Source: Methanogenium marinum (lineage in GTDB: Archaea; Halobacteriota; Methanomicrobia; Methanomicrobiales; Methanomicrobiaceae). From it: a stretch of DNA of 64,000 bases. The DNA lies in assembly GCF_028912405.1 (NCBI RefSeq), contig NZ_JAKELO010000002.1:1869276-1933275 (forward strand). The letters run 5' to 3'. This document shows, in pieces, positions 36,765 to 45,379 of this stretch. The notes below the pieces were generated by a model. The model did not search any database and had not been told where the DNA came from. It saw only the letters and a list, made by a program, of their open reading frames with translations. Each line of letters starts with the position of its first letter. Position 1 is the first letter of the stretch. Position numbers and translations under genes: made by a program.

Positions 36765-37388
36765 ATGCTCACGGCGTGCGCAATGCACATTCAGGACCGT
36801 GTGATTAAATTGCCGCAGGAAGTCTTTGAACGCCATGCCGATGCGTATGATGACTGGTTTGTTGTGCACCGGGAGGTGTATCGTGCTGAATGCGAGCGTA
36901 TCCGGGAGGTACTTCCTGCCCCGGACGCCCGGTCAATTGAGGTGGGCGTTGGGTCCGGGCGGTTTGCTGCACCACTGGGGATTCCGCTTGGGATTGAACC
37001 GTCTCTTTCCCTTGGACGGATGGCCCGCCTGCGTGGTATTGAAGTTATCGGTGGGGTAGGTGAGTCTCTTCCCTTTAAAGACGGGTCATGTTCGTCAGTC
37101 CTGATGGTGACCGTTATCTGCTTTTTTGATGACCCGGCACGGGCCTTTGCGGAGGCATACCGGGTGCTTGTTCCCGGTGGTGTTCTTGTTGTCGGGTTTC
37201 TGGAACGTGGGGGGCGGGTGATTCAGGCATACCTGCACGGTGATGAGGCTCACCGTTTTCTCTCGCAGGGAAGGTTCTTCATTTCAGTTGAGGTGCAGGC
37301 GCTTCTCCGGGACGCCGGTTTTTCCATTCGTTCAGCAGAGACGGAGAATGAATTCTCTGTGATTGTTGCGGAAAAGAAAACCATCTGA
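36765..37388 (+). CDS. Class I SAM-dependent methyltransferase
   Basis: A 207-residue Rossmann-fold methyltransferase. Motif I is IEVGVGSGRFA (about 57-67), the acidic motif and IEVIGGVGESLPF follow (about 90-102), then VLMVTVICFFDDPARAFAEAYRVL (about 110-133) and PGGVLVVGFL. Resembles the UbiE/methylase_11 group; substrate unknown. ATG 36765 with ggaggg upstream is preferred to the GTG at 36720. No operon partner is obvious; the next gene starts about 110 bases further. Confidence 0.85.
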   Translation: MLTACAMHIQDRVIKLPQEVFERHADAYDDWFVVHREVYRAECERIREVLPAPDARSIEVGVGSGRFAAPLGIPLGIEPSLSLGRMARLRGIEVIGGVGESLPFKDGSCSSVLMVTVICFFDDPARAFAEAYRVLVPGGVLVVGFLERGGRVIQAYLHGDEAHRFLSQGRFFISVEVQALLRDAGFSIRSAETENEFSVIVAEKKTI

Positions 37389-37498
37389 TATGAGCATGAG
37401 AAATACGTACGCACCAGAAATCTGCAAGGCATAGCATGAATTCGGGTCACGTCCGGGAATGCCATGTTATGTGCTATCGCGTCAAAAGTCCTGTAGGA

Positions 37499-38002
37499 AT
37501 GAAGACTCCCGTTGATGCCCCTGAGATGACCTGTCGTGAAGAGGAAACCGACCAAATCCAGCGGTTCTTTATCCGGCCCGTCTTTTTGAGTCTCACCATT
37601 GGCATCCCGTTCTGCATCTTCAAACTCCTCTTTGGCATCACTGCTGTCCGTATCGGGATAGGCACATCGTCTCCCCTCGTCTGGTTTGGCTGGGCTGTCA
37701 TCATCTGGGCGGCAGCAGACCTTTTGATGAACACCGGAAGAAGTGTTCTCGACCTTCTGGGACACCCGTCAAATTTTCAGTACTGCACAATTGCACAGGC
37801 AGGAAGTATTGTGGGGCGGCCGCTGGTCTTTCTTGCAATCGACACCTTCCTCTCATTTGCTATTATATGCTTCATGCTATGGTCCGGGTGGATAACAGAG
37901 CTTACAACAGTCGAGGCCTACCTCTGGTATGCTGCAACCACGATGAACCTTATTAGTCTCTCGGTGGTGTCGATTTATAATGAGGCAAGGAGAGGAGCGT
38001 GA
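37499..38002 (+). CDS. Small integral membrane protein, unknown
   Basis: A 167-residue protein with about four hydrophobic segments: PVFLSLTIGIPFCIFKLLFG, a segment with WFGWAVIIWAAADLLM, PLVFLAIDTFLSFAIICFML and AATTMNLISLSVVSIY. No family recognised. Several in-frame starts exist (37436, 37499 and 37526); I chose 37499, with tagga upstream, because the N-terminal extension from 37436 does not look coding-like. Same strand as the methyltransferase but not tightly linked. Confidence 0.55.
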   Translation: MKTPVDAPEMTCREEETDQIQRFFIRPVFLSLTIGIPFCIFKLLFGITAVRIGIGTSSPLVWFGWAVIIWAAADLLMNTGRSVLDLLGHPSNFQYCTIAQAGSIVGRPLVFLAIDTFLSFAIICFMLWSGWITELTTVEAYLWYAATTMNLISLSVVSIYNEARRGA

Positions 38003-38068
38003 ATCAACCAGAGGGAGCGAGAAAATAATGGACGAATGCGGGAAATAACCAGTACAGATGCCCTGTCC

Positions 38069-38302
38069 TCACTTCTTCAGCGCCGATCCTTTCACGGTAA
38101 ACGACCCGCCGTGAATATTGATCCACTGCGTCTCCACCACTCCGATGTGCTGTCCGCATTTCGGGCAATAGACATCATCCCCCTCCCGGACAGTATGGTT
38201 GGAGGAGATACGGTTCTTCCAGCAGTGGAGAAGACGGCCCTTGCCTATTTTCTGATAGCGGAAAAGCTTTGCTCCGCACGAGGCGCAGAGGACAGTGATC
38301 AT
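38069..38302 (-). CDS. Zinc-ribbon protein (77 residues)
   Basis: A small protein with two cysteine pairs, CASC (about 6-9) and CPKCGQHIG (about 46-54), separated by a basic segment RYQKIGKGRLLHCWKNRI. This pattern fits a family of short archaeal zinc-ribbon proteins of unknown function, possibly nucleic-acid binding. Complete with its own ATG. Opposite in strand to both neighbours; the upstream gap contains AT-rich promoter-like sequence. Confidence 0.7.
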   Translation of the reverse strand: MITVLCASCGAKLFRYQKIGKGRLLHCWKNRISSNHTVREGDDVYCPKCGQHIGVVETQWINIHGGSFTVKGSALKK

Positions 38303-38529
38303 TAACTACTAATGTACATTCTCCATGCAAAAAAAAGAGTTATTCGAAAATCGGGTGATCAAAAGAGAGACCGTTGAAGATATGAGTACATCGGATGCAG
38401 GGTCATATTCTCTTCGGAAGGCAAGGGTGTACGAACCTCCAAAATGTATCCACCCTATCCATTTAATTACTTTCTGGAAAATTAGATAAATTAAACGCAT
38501 ACCCTGAGGGGGAGTGTAATTGGGGTATC

Positions 38530-40176
38530 ATGTCTCATCTGCTGAAGCGGTATCGCCAGATCGGGGGTATACTGGTAAAATACGGGTTTGGTATAGTCAT
38601 CCATGAAGTGTTTCCACCCATAGCCCGGCTTGGACTCCGGCGCCCGATAAAGGCCGATTCTCACAGCACAGCACGGCGGGTGCGCCTTGCTCTTGAAGAA
38701 CTGGGTCCCACATTCATCAAGTTCGGACAGATCATGAGCCTGCGCCGTGATCTCCTCCCGCCTGCCTTCATAGAAGAACTCACCCTTCTGACAGACAGTG
38801 TGGCTCCTCTCCCTTTTGAAACGGTCCGCCCGGTAATCGAGGAATATTGCGGCCCGATACCTGATGCTTTTAGCTCTTTTGATGAAACTCCGTTTGCCGC
38901 TGCTTCTCTTGCCCAGGTACATCGGGCTGTGTTAAAGAATGGAAAAGAGGTGGCACTGAAGGTGCAGCGTCCCGGTATCCCAAAGCTAATCGAAGATGAT
39001 ATCGCCATCCTGGAATCGCTTGCCCATCGTGTTGAGCGTCGGTATCCCGAATACCAAATATACAATCCTGCCGGACTGGTCCGTGAGTTTGCTATCCAGA
39101 TCCGGCGTGAACTTGACTTCAATCAGGAAGGGAAGAACGCTGAAGAACTCTACTGGAACATGAGGGAGTTTCCCGACATTGTGCTCCCCCGTGTCTACTG
39201 GAGATACTCGGGAAGTCGGCTCTTAACTATGGATCTCATCAAAGGAGTACGCATCGATGACCTTGAGGGTATCAGGGCATGTGGCATCTTTCCCGGAGAT
39301 CTCACCGAACTCACACTCGGGGCTTATCTCAAACAGATATTTCGTGATGGATTTTTTCATGCCGATCCCCATACGGGGAATCTTCTTGTCACTCCACGGG
39401 GGCAGCTTGCCTTCATTGACTGTGGAATGGTTGGAATCATGCGGCCTGAGCGTCAGGAGGTTTTCGTCCGGCTCCTTCTCGGGATTGTGGATGTCGACGT
39501 GGAAGCAGTCATCGATGCCTATCGTGGTCTGGGCATCATAATTCATGAAGAAGACGAAGAGGCGTTCAAGGACGAGACCTATGCCATCCTGCAGGGATAC
39601 CAGCATTTCGGGCTGGAGCAGTTTGAGGTGGCCAATGTGATGGCACAAATACCTGAGGTGATGCGCCGGTATCACATCGTTGTACCTCTTTCCATGATGC
39701 AGATCATGAAAGTGATAATGATGATGATCGACATCAACGTCCACCTTGATCCCTCCTTTAATTTCACAGACAGGGTGCGCCCCTATCTCACTGAAATCGT
39801 CCATCACCGCTATCTGTCTGCAGAGGCAGTTAAACGTGCCTCGAAGTCAGCAATCGATATTGGAGAGTCTGCAATGGAACTTCCGCAGACCCTCAACGCG
39901 GCTATCAAAAAACTCTCATCGGGGCCGTTACGGATTGATTTTGCAACAGACGATGTGCAGGACCTTGGCGCATCCATCCGCTTTTCTGCCTCTGTTCTCC
40001 TCATTGGAATGGTTTCATCGGCGTTTCTCATCGGGTCATCACTTGTTGTCCTTTCCATGGACCAGCCAATGGCTTTAGGAATCTGCAGCACCATCGGAAA
40101 GTTCACTCTTGGCGGATATGTTTTTGCGATTGCTATTGGCATTGTTGCGATCATCTATGTGGTGCGCCGCCACTGA
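38530..40176 (+). CDS. ABC1/UbiB-family atypical kinase (AarF-like)
   Basis: A 548-residue membrane-associated UbiB-type ATPase/kinase. Family motifs are all visible: KxGQ motif FIKFGQIMS (about 63), alanine-rich loop AAASLAQVH (about 121), lysine in ALKVQRPG (about 142), catalytic FHADPHTGNLL (about 280) and the DFG-equivalent IDCGMVG (about 299). Two C-terminal membrane helices end the protein. UbiB proteins support isoprenoid-quinone synthesis and lipid handling in bacteria; methanogens lack ubiquinone. It lies 95 bases upstream of the carotenoid operon in the same direction, so a role in isoprenoid lipid handling is a reasonable inference. Confidence 0.92.
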   Translation: MSHLLKRYRQIGGILVKYGFGIVIHEVFPPIARLGLRRPIKADSHSTARRVRLALEELGPTFIKFGQIMSLRRDLLPPAFIEELTLLTDSVAPLPFETVRPVIEEYCGPIPDAFSSFDETPFAAASLAQVHRAVLKNGKEVALKVQRPGIPKLIEDDIAILESLAHRVERRYPEYQIYNPAGLVREFAIQIRRELDFNQEGKNAEELYWNMREFPDIVLPRVYWRYSGSRLLTMDLIKGVRIDDLEGIRACGIFPGDLTELTLGAYLKQIFRDGFFHADPHTGNLLVTPRGQLAFIDCGMVGIMRPERQEVFVRLLLGIVDVDVEAVIDAYRGLGIIIHEEDEEAFKDETYAILQGYQHFGLEQFEVANVMAQIPEVMRRYHIVVPLSMMQIMKVIMMMIDINVHLDPSFNFTDRVRPYLTEIVHHRYLSAEAVKRASKSAIDIGESAMELPQTLNAAIKKLSSGPLRIDFATDDVQDLGASIRFSASVLLIGMVSSAFLIGSSLVVLSMDQPMALGICSTIGKFTLGGYVFAIAIGIVAIIYVVRRH

Positions 40177-40271
40177 GTAGTCCCCGGGTTAGTGTGCCGG
40201 AGATACCTATTTATGCAGTATCAATGAATTAGGGGATATCATCGAAATTCTCGTGGGGGGAATATATTTTT

Positions 40272-41753
40272 ATGAAGGTTGCCATTGTTGGTTCGGGATT
40301 TGGAGGTCTCTCTGCTGCAGCGCTTTTAGCGAGAGACGGCTTTGACGTGCAGGTTTTTGAAAAAAATGAGCGGCCTGGGGGGCGGGCAAGTGTCTACCAG
40401 GAGGGGGGGTATTCTTTTGATATGGGTCCTTCGTGGTATCTCATGCCGGATGTCTATGAGAAGTTTTTGTCAGAGTTTGGCAAAACACCCGGCGATTACT
40501 TTGAGCTGAAGCAACTGGATCCTGCCTACCGGATGTACTTCGGCAGTGAAAAGATGGTGGATGTATCAGCCGATCTTGATAAAAATTATGCCCTCTTTGA
40601 TTCATTTGAGCCGGACGGGGCAAAAAAGCTGCAAAATTACCTTGCCTCTGCTGCGGAGAAGTATGATCTTTCGATAAATGAGCTTCTGTATCGCGACTAT
40701 CGTTCCATCTTTGATTTCTTTAACGGCCGGCTGATGATGGAGGGGAGAAAACTCCACGTCTTCGAAAATCTCGATACCTTTGTGAACCATCATTTCGATA
40801 GCGATGAGGCGAGAAAGATTGTGGAGTACTCCATCGGCTTTTTGGGAGGGTCACCCAAAAACACTCCATCCTTCTATCACATTATGTCTCACATTGACCT
40901 GACTCTTGGTGTGTACTACCCGGTGGGAGGGATGCGGGCAGTAGTGGATGGCCTGTACCGGCTTGCAGGAGATCAGGGGGCAGTATTTCGGTTCAATGAA
41001 CCGGTCACCCGTATCCTGACTGAGGAAAAAAAAGCAGTCGGGGTGGAGACGGCAGAGGGCAGATATGATGCCGATCTCGTTCTTGTCAACGCGGACTATC
41101 CATTCAGTGAACTTCACCTCATCAATAAGCGGGAACAGACATACAACGAAAAGTACTGGGACTCCCGTGTTATGGCTCCATCGGCCTTTGTTATCTATCT
41201 CGGGGTCAACCGCCGTTTTGAGGGACTCGAGCATCACACCCTCTTTTTGGATGAAGACTGGGAGGCAGGGTTTGATCTCATCTTTGACCCAAAGAAGGCA
41301 GCATGGCCTTCCCGTCCTTCATACTATGTCAATGTCCCCTCCCGAACCGATCCCACCGCAGCACCGGAGGGGTGTGACACCCTTTTCATTCTGGTGGCAC
41401 TTGCCCCCGGACTGGAGGATACCCCGGAACGGCGGGAGGAGTTCTACACGCGGATCATGGACGATCTGGAGAAAAAAATCGGTGAGCCCATTCGTGACGC
41501 CGTGGAGGTAAAAAAGATATTTGCTCTGGAAGACTTTACCGAGCGCTATAATGCCTATAAAGGCACGGCGCTGGGACTCTCCCATACGCTCTTTCAAACG
41601 GCACTCTGGCGTCCGACGCACAAGAGCAAAAAGGTGGAGAATCTCTATTACAGCGGCCACTACACCCATCCCGGAATTGGGGTCCCGATGACGCTCATCT
41701 CCTCAACCATGGTGGCAAAGGAGCTTGCAGACCGTTTCAACGAGAGTACATGA
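40272..41753 (+). CDS. crtI: Phytoene desaturase (CrtI-type)
   Basis: FAD-dependent desaturase that converts colourless phytoene toward lycopene. 493 residues. The N-terminal dinucleotide fold GSGFGGLSAAALLARDGF (about 7-24) and EKNERPGGRAS are diagnostic, as is the C-terminal segment LYYSGHYTHPGIGVPM (about 458-473). Strong ribosome-binding site (gggggga) precedes the ATG. First gene of the four-gene carotenoid operon; 12 bases separate it from crtB. Confidence 0.93.
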   Translation: MKVAIVGSGFGGLSAAALLARDGFDVQVFEKNERPGGRASVYQEGGYSFDMGPSWYLMPDVYEKFLSEFGKTPGDYFELKQLDPAYRMYFGSEKMVDVSADLDKNYALFDSFEPDGAKKLQNYLASAAEKYDLSINELLYRDYRSIFDFFNGRLMMEGRKLHVFENLDTFVNHHFDSDEARKIVEYSIGFLGGSPKNTPSFYHIMSHIDLTLGVYYPVGGMRAVVDGLYRLAGDQGAVFRFNEPVTRILTEEKKAVGVETAEGRYDADLVLVNADYPFSELHLINKREQTYNEKYWDSRVMAPSAFVIYLGVNRRFEGLEHHTLFLDEDWEAGFDLIFDPKKAAWPSRPSYYVNVPSRTDPTAAPEGCDTLFILVALAPGLEDTPERREEFYTRIMDDLEKKIGEPIRDAVEVKKIFALEDFTERYNAYKGTALGLSHTLFQTALWRPTHKSKKVENLYYSGHYTHPGIGVPMTLISSTMVAKELADRFNEST

Positions 41754-41765
41754 ACGGGGGGATGT

Positions 41766-42626
41766 ATGGTTTCCCGTACCCACTTCCAAATATTTCGGCG
41801 GGGGAGTACGACGTACTTCACGAGCACGCTGTTCTTTCCGCAGGCGATACGGGAAGATGTATTTGTGCTCTACAGCTTCGTCCGCACTGCAGATGACTAC
41901 GTCGACGCCGTCCCCCAGCAGGGTGAGGAGTTTTGGGCGTTCTGTGACACCTACCGGCGGGCACTCGCAGGGGAGCCTTCGGGGGATGTGGTCATCGATC
42001 ATTTTGTTGAACTCATGCAGCGTATCAAAATCAAGCCGGAATGGGTGGACGGCTTTCTGGATTCTATGGGCCGCGACCTGCATCAGAATACCTACGAAAC
42101 CATTGCCGATCTTGAATCCTACTTATACGGTTCCTCAGAGGTGGTAGGGATGATGATGGCCCGGGTTATGAGTCTCCCGGAGGAGTCCCTGCCCGCCGCC
42201 CGGGCGCTGGGCAAGTCCATGCAGTTCATCAACTTTATCCGTGACATTGATGAAGACCTCGCGATGGGGAGAACCTACTTCCCGCAGGAGGATTTGGCAG
42301 TATTCGGGCTCTCCGGTCTGGAATCGTCGGTGACCCGGAACCGGCCGGACGCGTTCTCACAGTTCATTGAATATCAGGTTGAGCGGTACCTCTCCTGGCA
42401 AAAGCAGGCGGATGATGGCTTCTCTTTCATCCCTCCCCGGTTGCGCATTCCCGTCCGGACGGCCTCTGACATGTATCAATGGACTGCTGAAAAGATACGC
42501 CGTGATCCCTTTGTGGTCTATGACCACAAGGTCAAACCCTCGGCCGGCAGGATTGTGGCCCGGGCATGTGCCACTACGCTGGGGGTACATCTTTCGCCCG
42601 CTGACTGTGCGGGTGAGACCGAGTGA
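41766..42626 (+). CDS. crtB: Phytoene synthase (CrtB-type)
   Basis: Condenses two geranylgeranyl-PP to phytoene. The 286-residue protein carries both Asp-rich Mg/diphosphate motifs: RTADDYVDAV (about 36-45) and NFIRDIDEDLAMGR (about 158-171), and the AxALGKSMQ helix between them. Its 3' end overlaps the prenyltransferase gene by 4 bases (ATGA... as GTGA type junction). Together with CrtI it supplies lycopene for the C50 branch. Confidence 0.93.
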   Translation: MVSRTHFQIFRRGSTTYFTSTLFFPQAIREDVFVLYSFVRTADDYVDAVPQQGEEFWAFCDTYRRALAGEPSGDVVIDHFVELMQRIKIKPEWVDGFLDSMGRDLHQNTYETIADLESYLYGSSEVVGMMMARVMSLPEESLPAARALGKSMQFINFIRDIDEDLAMGRTYFPQEDLAVFGLSGLESSVTRNRPDAFSQFIEYQVERYLSWQKQADDGFSFIPPRLRIPVRTASDMYQWTAEKIRRDPFVVYDHKVKPSAGRIVARACATTLGVHLSPADCAGETE

Positions 42627-43488
42627 CCTCCCTGTTCTCTCTTGCTGTTGCAGTCTCCCGGTTTCGCTTCTGGATCTATACCGGGGGCACCTATGTGGTG
42701 GGCTATGCCCTCGGGATGGAGAACTGGCTTGCGTTTTTTCAGCCTGCCTACACCCTTTATCTCATCTACTTTTTCTTCCCGGCGAATGTGTTCATCTATG
42801 GGGTGAACGACTACTGGGACGGGGAGACCGATCGGAACAATACCCGGAAGGATGGGCAGGAGCACCGGCTGGCTGAGAAAGAACGGCAGGGGCTTCGCAC
42901 CGTGCTTTTGGGAGTGGTTGCTCTGAGTGTCGTTCTCCTCATCTTTCAGGACACCGGTGCACGGCTGATATTTCTGTCCTTTCTCGGTCTTGCATACTTT
43001 TACAGTGCGCCGCCGCTCCGGTTCAAGCAGATCCCGTTCCTTGACTTCTCTTCCAATATGCTCTACATTATGCCTGGCATATTCGGGTTCTATCTTGCGT
43101 CAGGGACGTTCCCCCGCTGGTGCTGGTTGCGGCAGGCTTCCTTCACATTGCGGCAATGCACCTGTTTTCTGCCATTCCTGACATTGCATGCGACCAGGAG
43201 GCGGGAATTGCCACCACTGCGGTTTATCTCGGCCGAAATGCGTCTCTTGGACTCTGTCTTCTTTTCTGGACGGCGTTTGCATTTCTGGTGATTGACCTAG
43301 CCGGATATTTCCCTCTCAGTTATCTGGTTTTTCTCTTTCCTTTGGTACCGCTGGCTCTTCTTGTCTCCCCTGCACTTCGTATTGAGAGAGTCTACCGGTA
43401 TCTCCCTCTTCTGAACACTGCTCTTGGGGGGCTCACCTTTGTCGTTCTTTTTCTCCTCGCATTTACCTGGCCGGTGGTGGTTTTGTGA
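42623..43488 (+). pseudogene. UbiA-family prenyltransferase (lycopene elongase-like), frameshifted
   Basis: UbiA-type membrane prenyltransferase; in C50 carotenoid operons such enzymes (LyeJ/CrtEb-like) add C5 units to lycopene. The first frame reads through NDYWDGETD (about residue 71), the first Asp-rich motif, to residue 163, then leaves frame at a run of five C (43111-43115). In the other frame it continues PLVLVAAGFLHIAAMHLF, with the second motif DIACDQEAG, to the stop at 43486-43488. One additional C restores a 288-residue protein with about eight helices. It may be a sequencing deletion, since everything else in the gene is intact, or a true slippage mutation. Overlaps both neighbours. 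Confidence 0.82.
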
Positions 43489-44225
43489 TGCACCCACGAC
43501 GTATCATGACAATTGCCGCTGTGGCCTTTTTTGTGGTGGGGCTGGTCTTTGTGCGGTTTGATACCGGGATGGAAGTGCCTGCAGTCTCAACAGCGTTTGT
43601 GGTCATTTTGGCCCTTCCTTCCTATGTGGCCCTGTGGCGGTGGCTTGGTGCTGCAAAGGCGTTTTTTATCCTGCTGGTTTTTAGCATCCTGCCTCTGCTT
43701 GTAGAAGGACTCGCGGTTGCAACCGGATTTCCCTATGGGTCATTTTCTTATGCGGGCACCCTGGGCGAACCTCTCTTCGGGCTGGTCCCCTGGACGGTTT
43801 CGTTTGCCTATCTTCCGATGCTGTTAGGGGCGGTAACCCTTGCGAGCCGTTTGGTGGGTACCGACTGGCGGCGGTTTATTCCGGCAACGGCTTTTCTGGT
43901 GGTGGCAATTGATCTCGTCATTGATCCGGCGGCGGTGCATGCCGGTTTCTGGATATGGGATGGCCCCGGTGTGTACTATGGCATCCCCGCGGTCAATTTT
44001 CTGGGGTGGGCAATCACCGGAACGGTCTACGCTGGTCTGTTTTTTCTGGCTGTCCGGGGCCGGTTTGAACAGGGTGAGGCCATACCGTTGTCTGTCGCAG
44101 GGAGTATGCTGCTGATTCTCTCATTCTGGAGCGGGTATCTGCTGCGGGAGTTCCTTGTTATTCCGGTGGTGGTGGGACTTGGTCTCATCGGGTTGATTGG
44201 GTATGCATATACGAAGGATGGATAG
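43488..44225 (+). CDS. cruF: CruF-like carotenoid 1,2-hydratase (DUF422)
   Basis: A 245-residue protein with about seven membrane helices matching CruF/bisanhydrobacterioruberin hydratase. Seen: GFPYGSFSYAGTLG (near 81), AIDLVIDPAAVHAGFWIWDGPGVYYGIP in shorter pieces (AIDLVIDPAA near 140, GFWIWDG near 154) and VNFLGW near 168. In haloarchaea CruF adds water to the ends of C50 bisanhydrobacterioruberin, the last step to bacterioruberin. ATG 43488 overlaps the preceding stop (TGATG). It completes the crtI-crtB-UbiA-cruF set, which predicts a red C50-type carotenoid if the UbiA gene works. Confidence 0.85.
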   Translation: MHPRRIMTIAAVAFFVVGLVFVRFDTGMEVPAVSTAFVVILALPSYVALWRWLGAAKAFFILLVFSILPLLVEGLAVATGFPYGSFSYAGTLGEPLFGLVPWTVSFAYLPMLLGAVTLASRLVGTDWRRFIPATAFLVVAIDLVIDPAAVHAGFWIWDGPGVYYGIPAVNFLGWAITGTVYAGLFFLAVRGRFEQGEAIPLSVAGSMLLILSFWSGYLLREFLVIPVVVGLGLIGLIGYAYTKDG

Positions 44226-44334
44226 TCCGCACGTAATCGGTTTTTTTTGCCCTGAAAAGATGATTATGCACTTTTTTGCTGCACTGTTTTTTCGCTTCCT
44301 TTTTTTGGACTGATGGGGAAAAAGAGTGCCAGGC

Positions 44335-44429
44335 GTTTATTGTCCATTCGAATTGATTCTGCACAACCGAAACCAATCCCCCGGCATCTCATGAGAAATG
44401 ATGACCGTTTATGTCCAATTGAAATCAAT
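44335..44429 (+). repeat. Imperfect 23-base direct repeat before the hsd remnant
   Basis: One copy at 44335-44358 starts gtttattgtcc, the other at 44407-44429 starts gtttatgtcc; both end in an aattga/aaatca-type stretch. They lie 72 bases apart in the otherwise gene-free 260 bases after cruF and before the hsd remnant. Could be regulator sites or scars of an inserted element; meaning unknown. Confidence 0.3.
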
Positions 44430-44485
44430 AGGTGTACACCCAATCCGTATAGCGGGATGGTTGATGCAGCGAGGAATACTTCAGT

Positions 44486-44764
44486 ATGAACAATTTTGGC
44501 AAAAAAGTCAGTTTCATCTGGTCGGTGGCAGATCTCCTTCGGGGGCCATATCGCCCGAATCAGTACAGGGATGGTATGCTTTCAGTCCCTTCCATCCCTG
44601 AGCGAAAATTCATCGCCTCATATCCCGAATGCGGGTCAACCTGTTTCGATGCCCTCTTTGAGAGGGTAAAGACATCCATTGCGACGCTCCGCGAATACCG
44701 TGTGGCGCTCATCTCTGCAGTAGTGGCAGGAAATATTGGTGTGAGGGGAGAAGTGGAAGCATGA
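44486..44764 (+). pseudogene. hsdM'-'hsdS deletion fusion: type I restriction-modification remnant
   Basis: A 92-codon frame whose first about 30 residues (MNNFGKKVSFIWSVADLLRG then PYRPNQYRD) are the start of a type I methyltransferase subunit HsdM, and whose last about 60 residues (FERVKTSIATLREYR, ALISAVVAGNIGVRGEVE) are the C-terminal coiled-coil end of a specificity subunit HsdS. Everything between, roughly 500 residues of HsdM and most of HsdS, is missing, and the junction keeps the frame near residue 32. The remnant cannot be a functional methyltransferase. The 4-base overlap with the next gene (ATGA) is what an intact hsdS would have had, so the deletion was internal. Confidence 0.85.
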
Positions 44765-45120
44765 AACGCGATATGGATTTGATACGCAAAATATTGCTCA
44801 ACATTGATGCGTGTGAACATAACGATGCAATATCGGGAATGCAGATTGATAGGTATTCTCATCAGGAGATTGCCTACCATGTCATGCTCCTGAATGAGGC
44901 GGGCATCATCAAGGCAAAAATTGTGTGTGATGAGGGTTCAAAAATTCCCCAAGAGTATGTCATTTACTCAATAACACGGGAAGGTTATGCATTCCTGGAT
45001 GCCTTCGCTGATGAAAGACTGTGGAAGAAGGCAACAAAAGTAATCGGTGATATTGGCGATGCCCCCATTCACCTCGTCATCCCGTTATTCATGGAACTGA
45101 TAAAAGCTCATGTAATTTAA
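44761..45120 (+). CDS. DUF2513 protein
   Basis: A 119-residue soluble protein of the DUF2513 family: MKRDMDLIRKILLNID start, HQEIAYHVMLLNEAGIIKAK (a winged-helix-like segment, about 38-57) and the C-terminal TREGYAFLDAFADERLW with KATKVIGD. Members often occur beside restriction-modification and mobile genes and look like small winged-helix regulators. Here it overlaps the hsdM-hsdS remnant, so it is probably a surviving partner of the lost restriction system. Complete. Confidence 0.8.
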   Translation: MKRDMDLIRKILLNIDACEHNDAISGMQIDRYSHQEIAYHVMLLNEAGIIKAKIVCDEGSKIPQEYVIYSITREGYAFLDAFADERLWKKATKVIGDIGDAPIHLVIPLFMELIKAHVI

Positions 45121-45205
45121 TTGGTGCCTGAAATGTCTCTGTATTAAATATCCCTGTCTAAAATGATCTCTATATTAGAATTAAACATAATTGAATGATA
45201 TTTTA

Positions 45206-45379
45206 CTAACGGTAGCGATCTAATGGCGCAGCGAGGCGATGGAGGTTTCCCAATACGAAATACTCGTTTTTCAAGCTAAATCCACCGTGATCCACTTTAG
45301 AATCTTTTTGTTCCCATTTCAGAAACATTTTGTTCCCGGAACGGAAACTCTCTCTTTGATCCCATCTTTTTGACCTCAT
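45206..45379 (-). CDS. Small hypothetical protein (57 residues)
   Basis: An uninterrupted frame of 57 residues starting MRSKRWDQRESFRSG, continuing KMFLKWEQKDSKVDHGGFSL and ending HRLAAPLDRYR. The TATA-like cttatattc on the same strand is only about 16 bases upstream. It is basic and lacks cysteines; no family recognised. It lies in the decayed region after DUF2513, so it may be a fragment of an accessory gene. Confidence 0.3.
   Translation of the reverse strand: MRSKRWDQRESFRSGNKMFLKWEQKDSKVDHGGFSLKNEYFVLGNLHRLAAPLDRYR

Noticed and set aside
37250-37765. Open frame of 171 codons on the minus strand
   Set aside because: It covers the end of the methyltransferase gene and the start of the membrane protein gene in antisense and shows no protein-like pattern.
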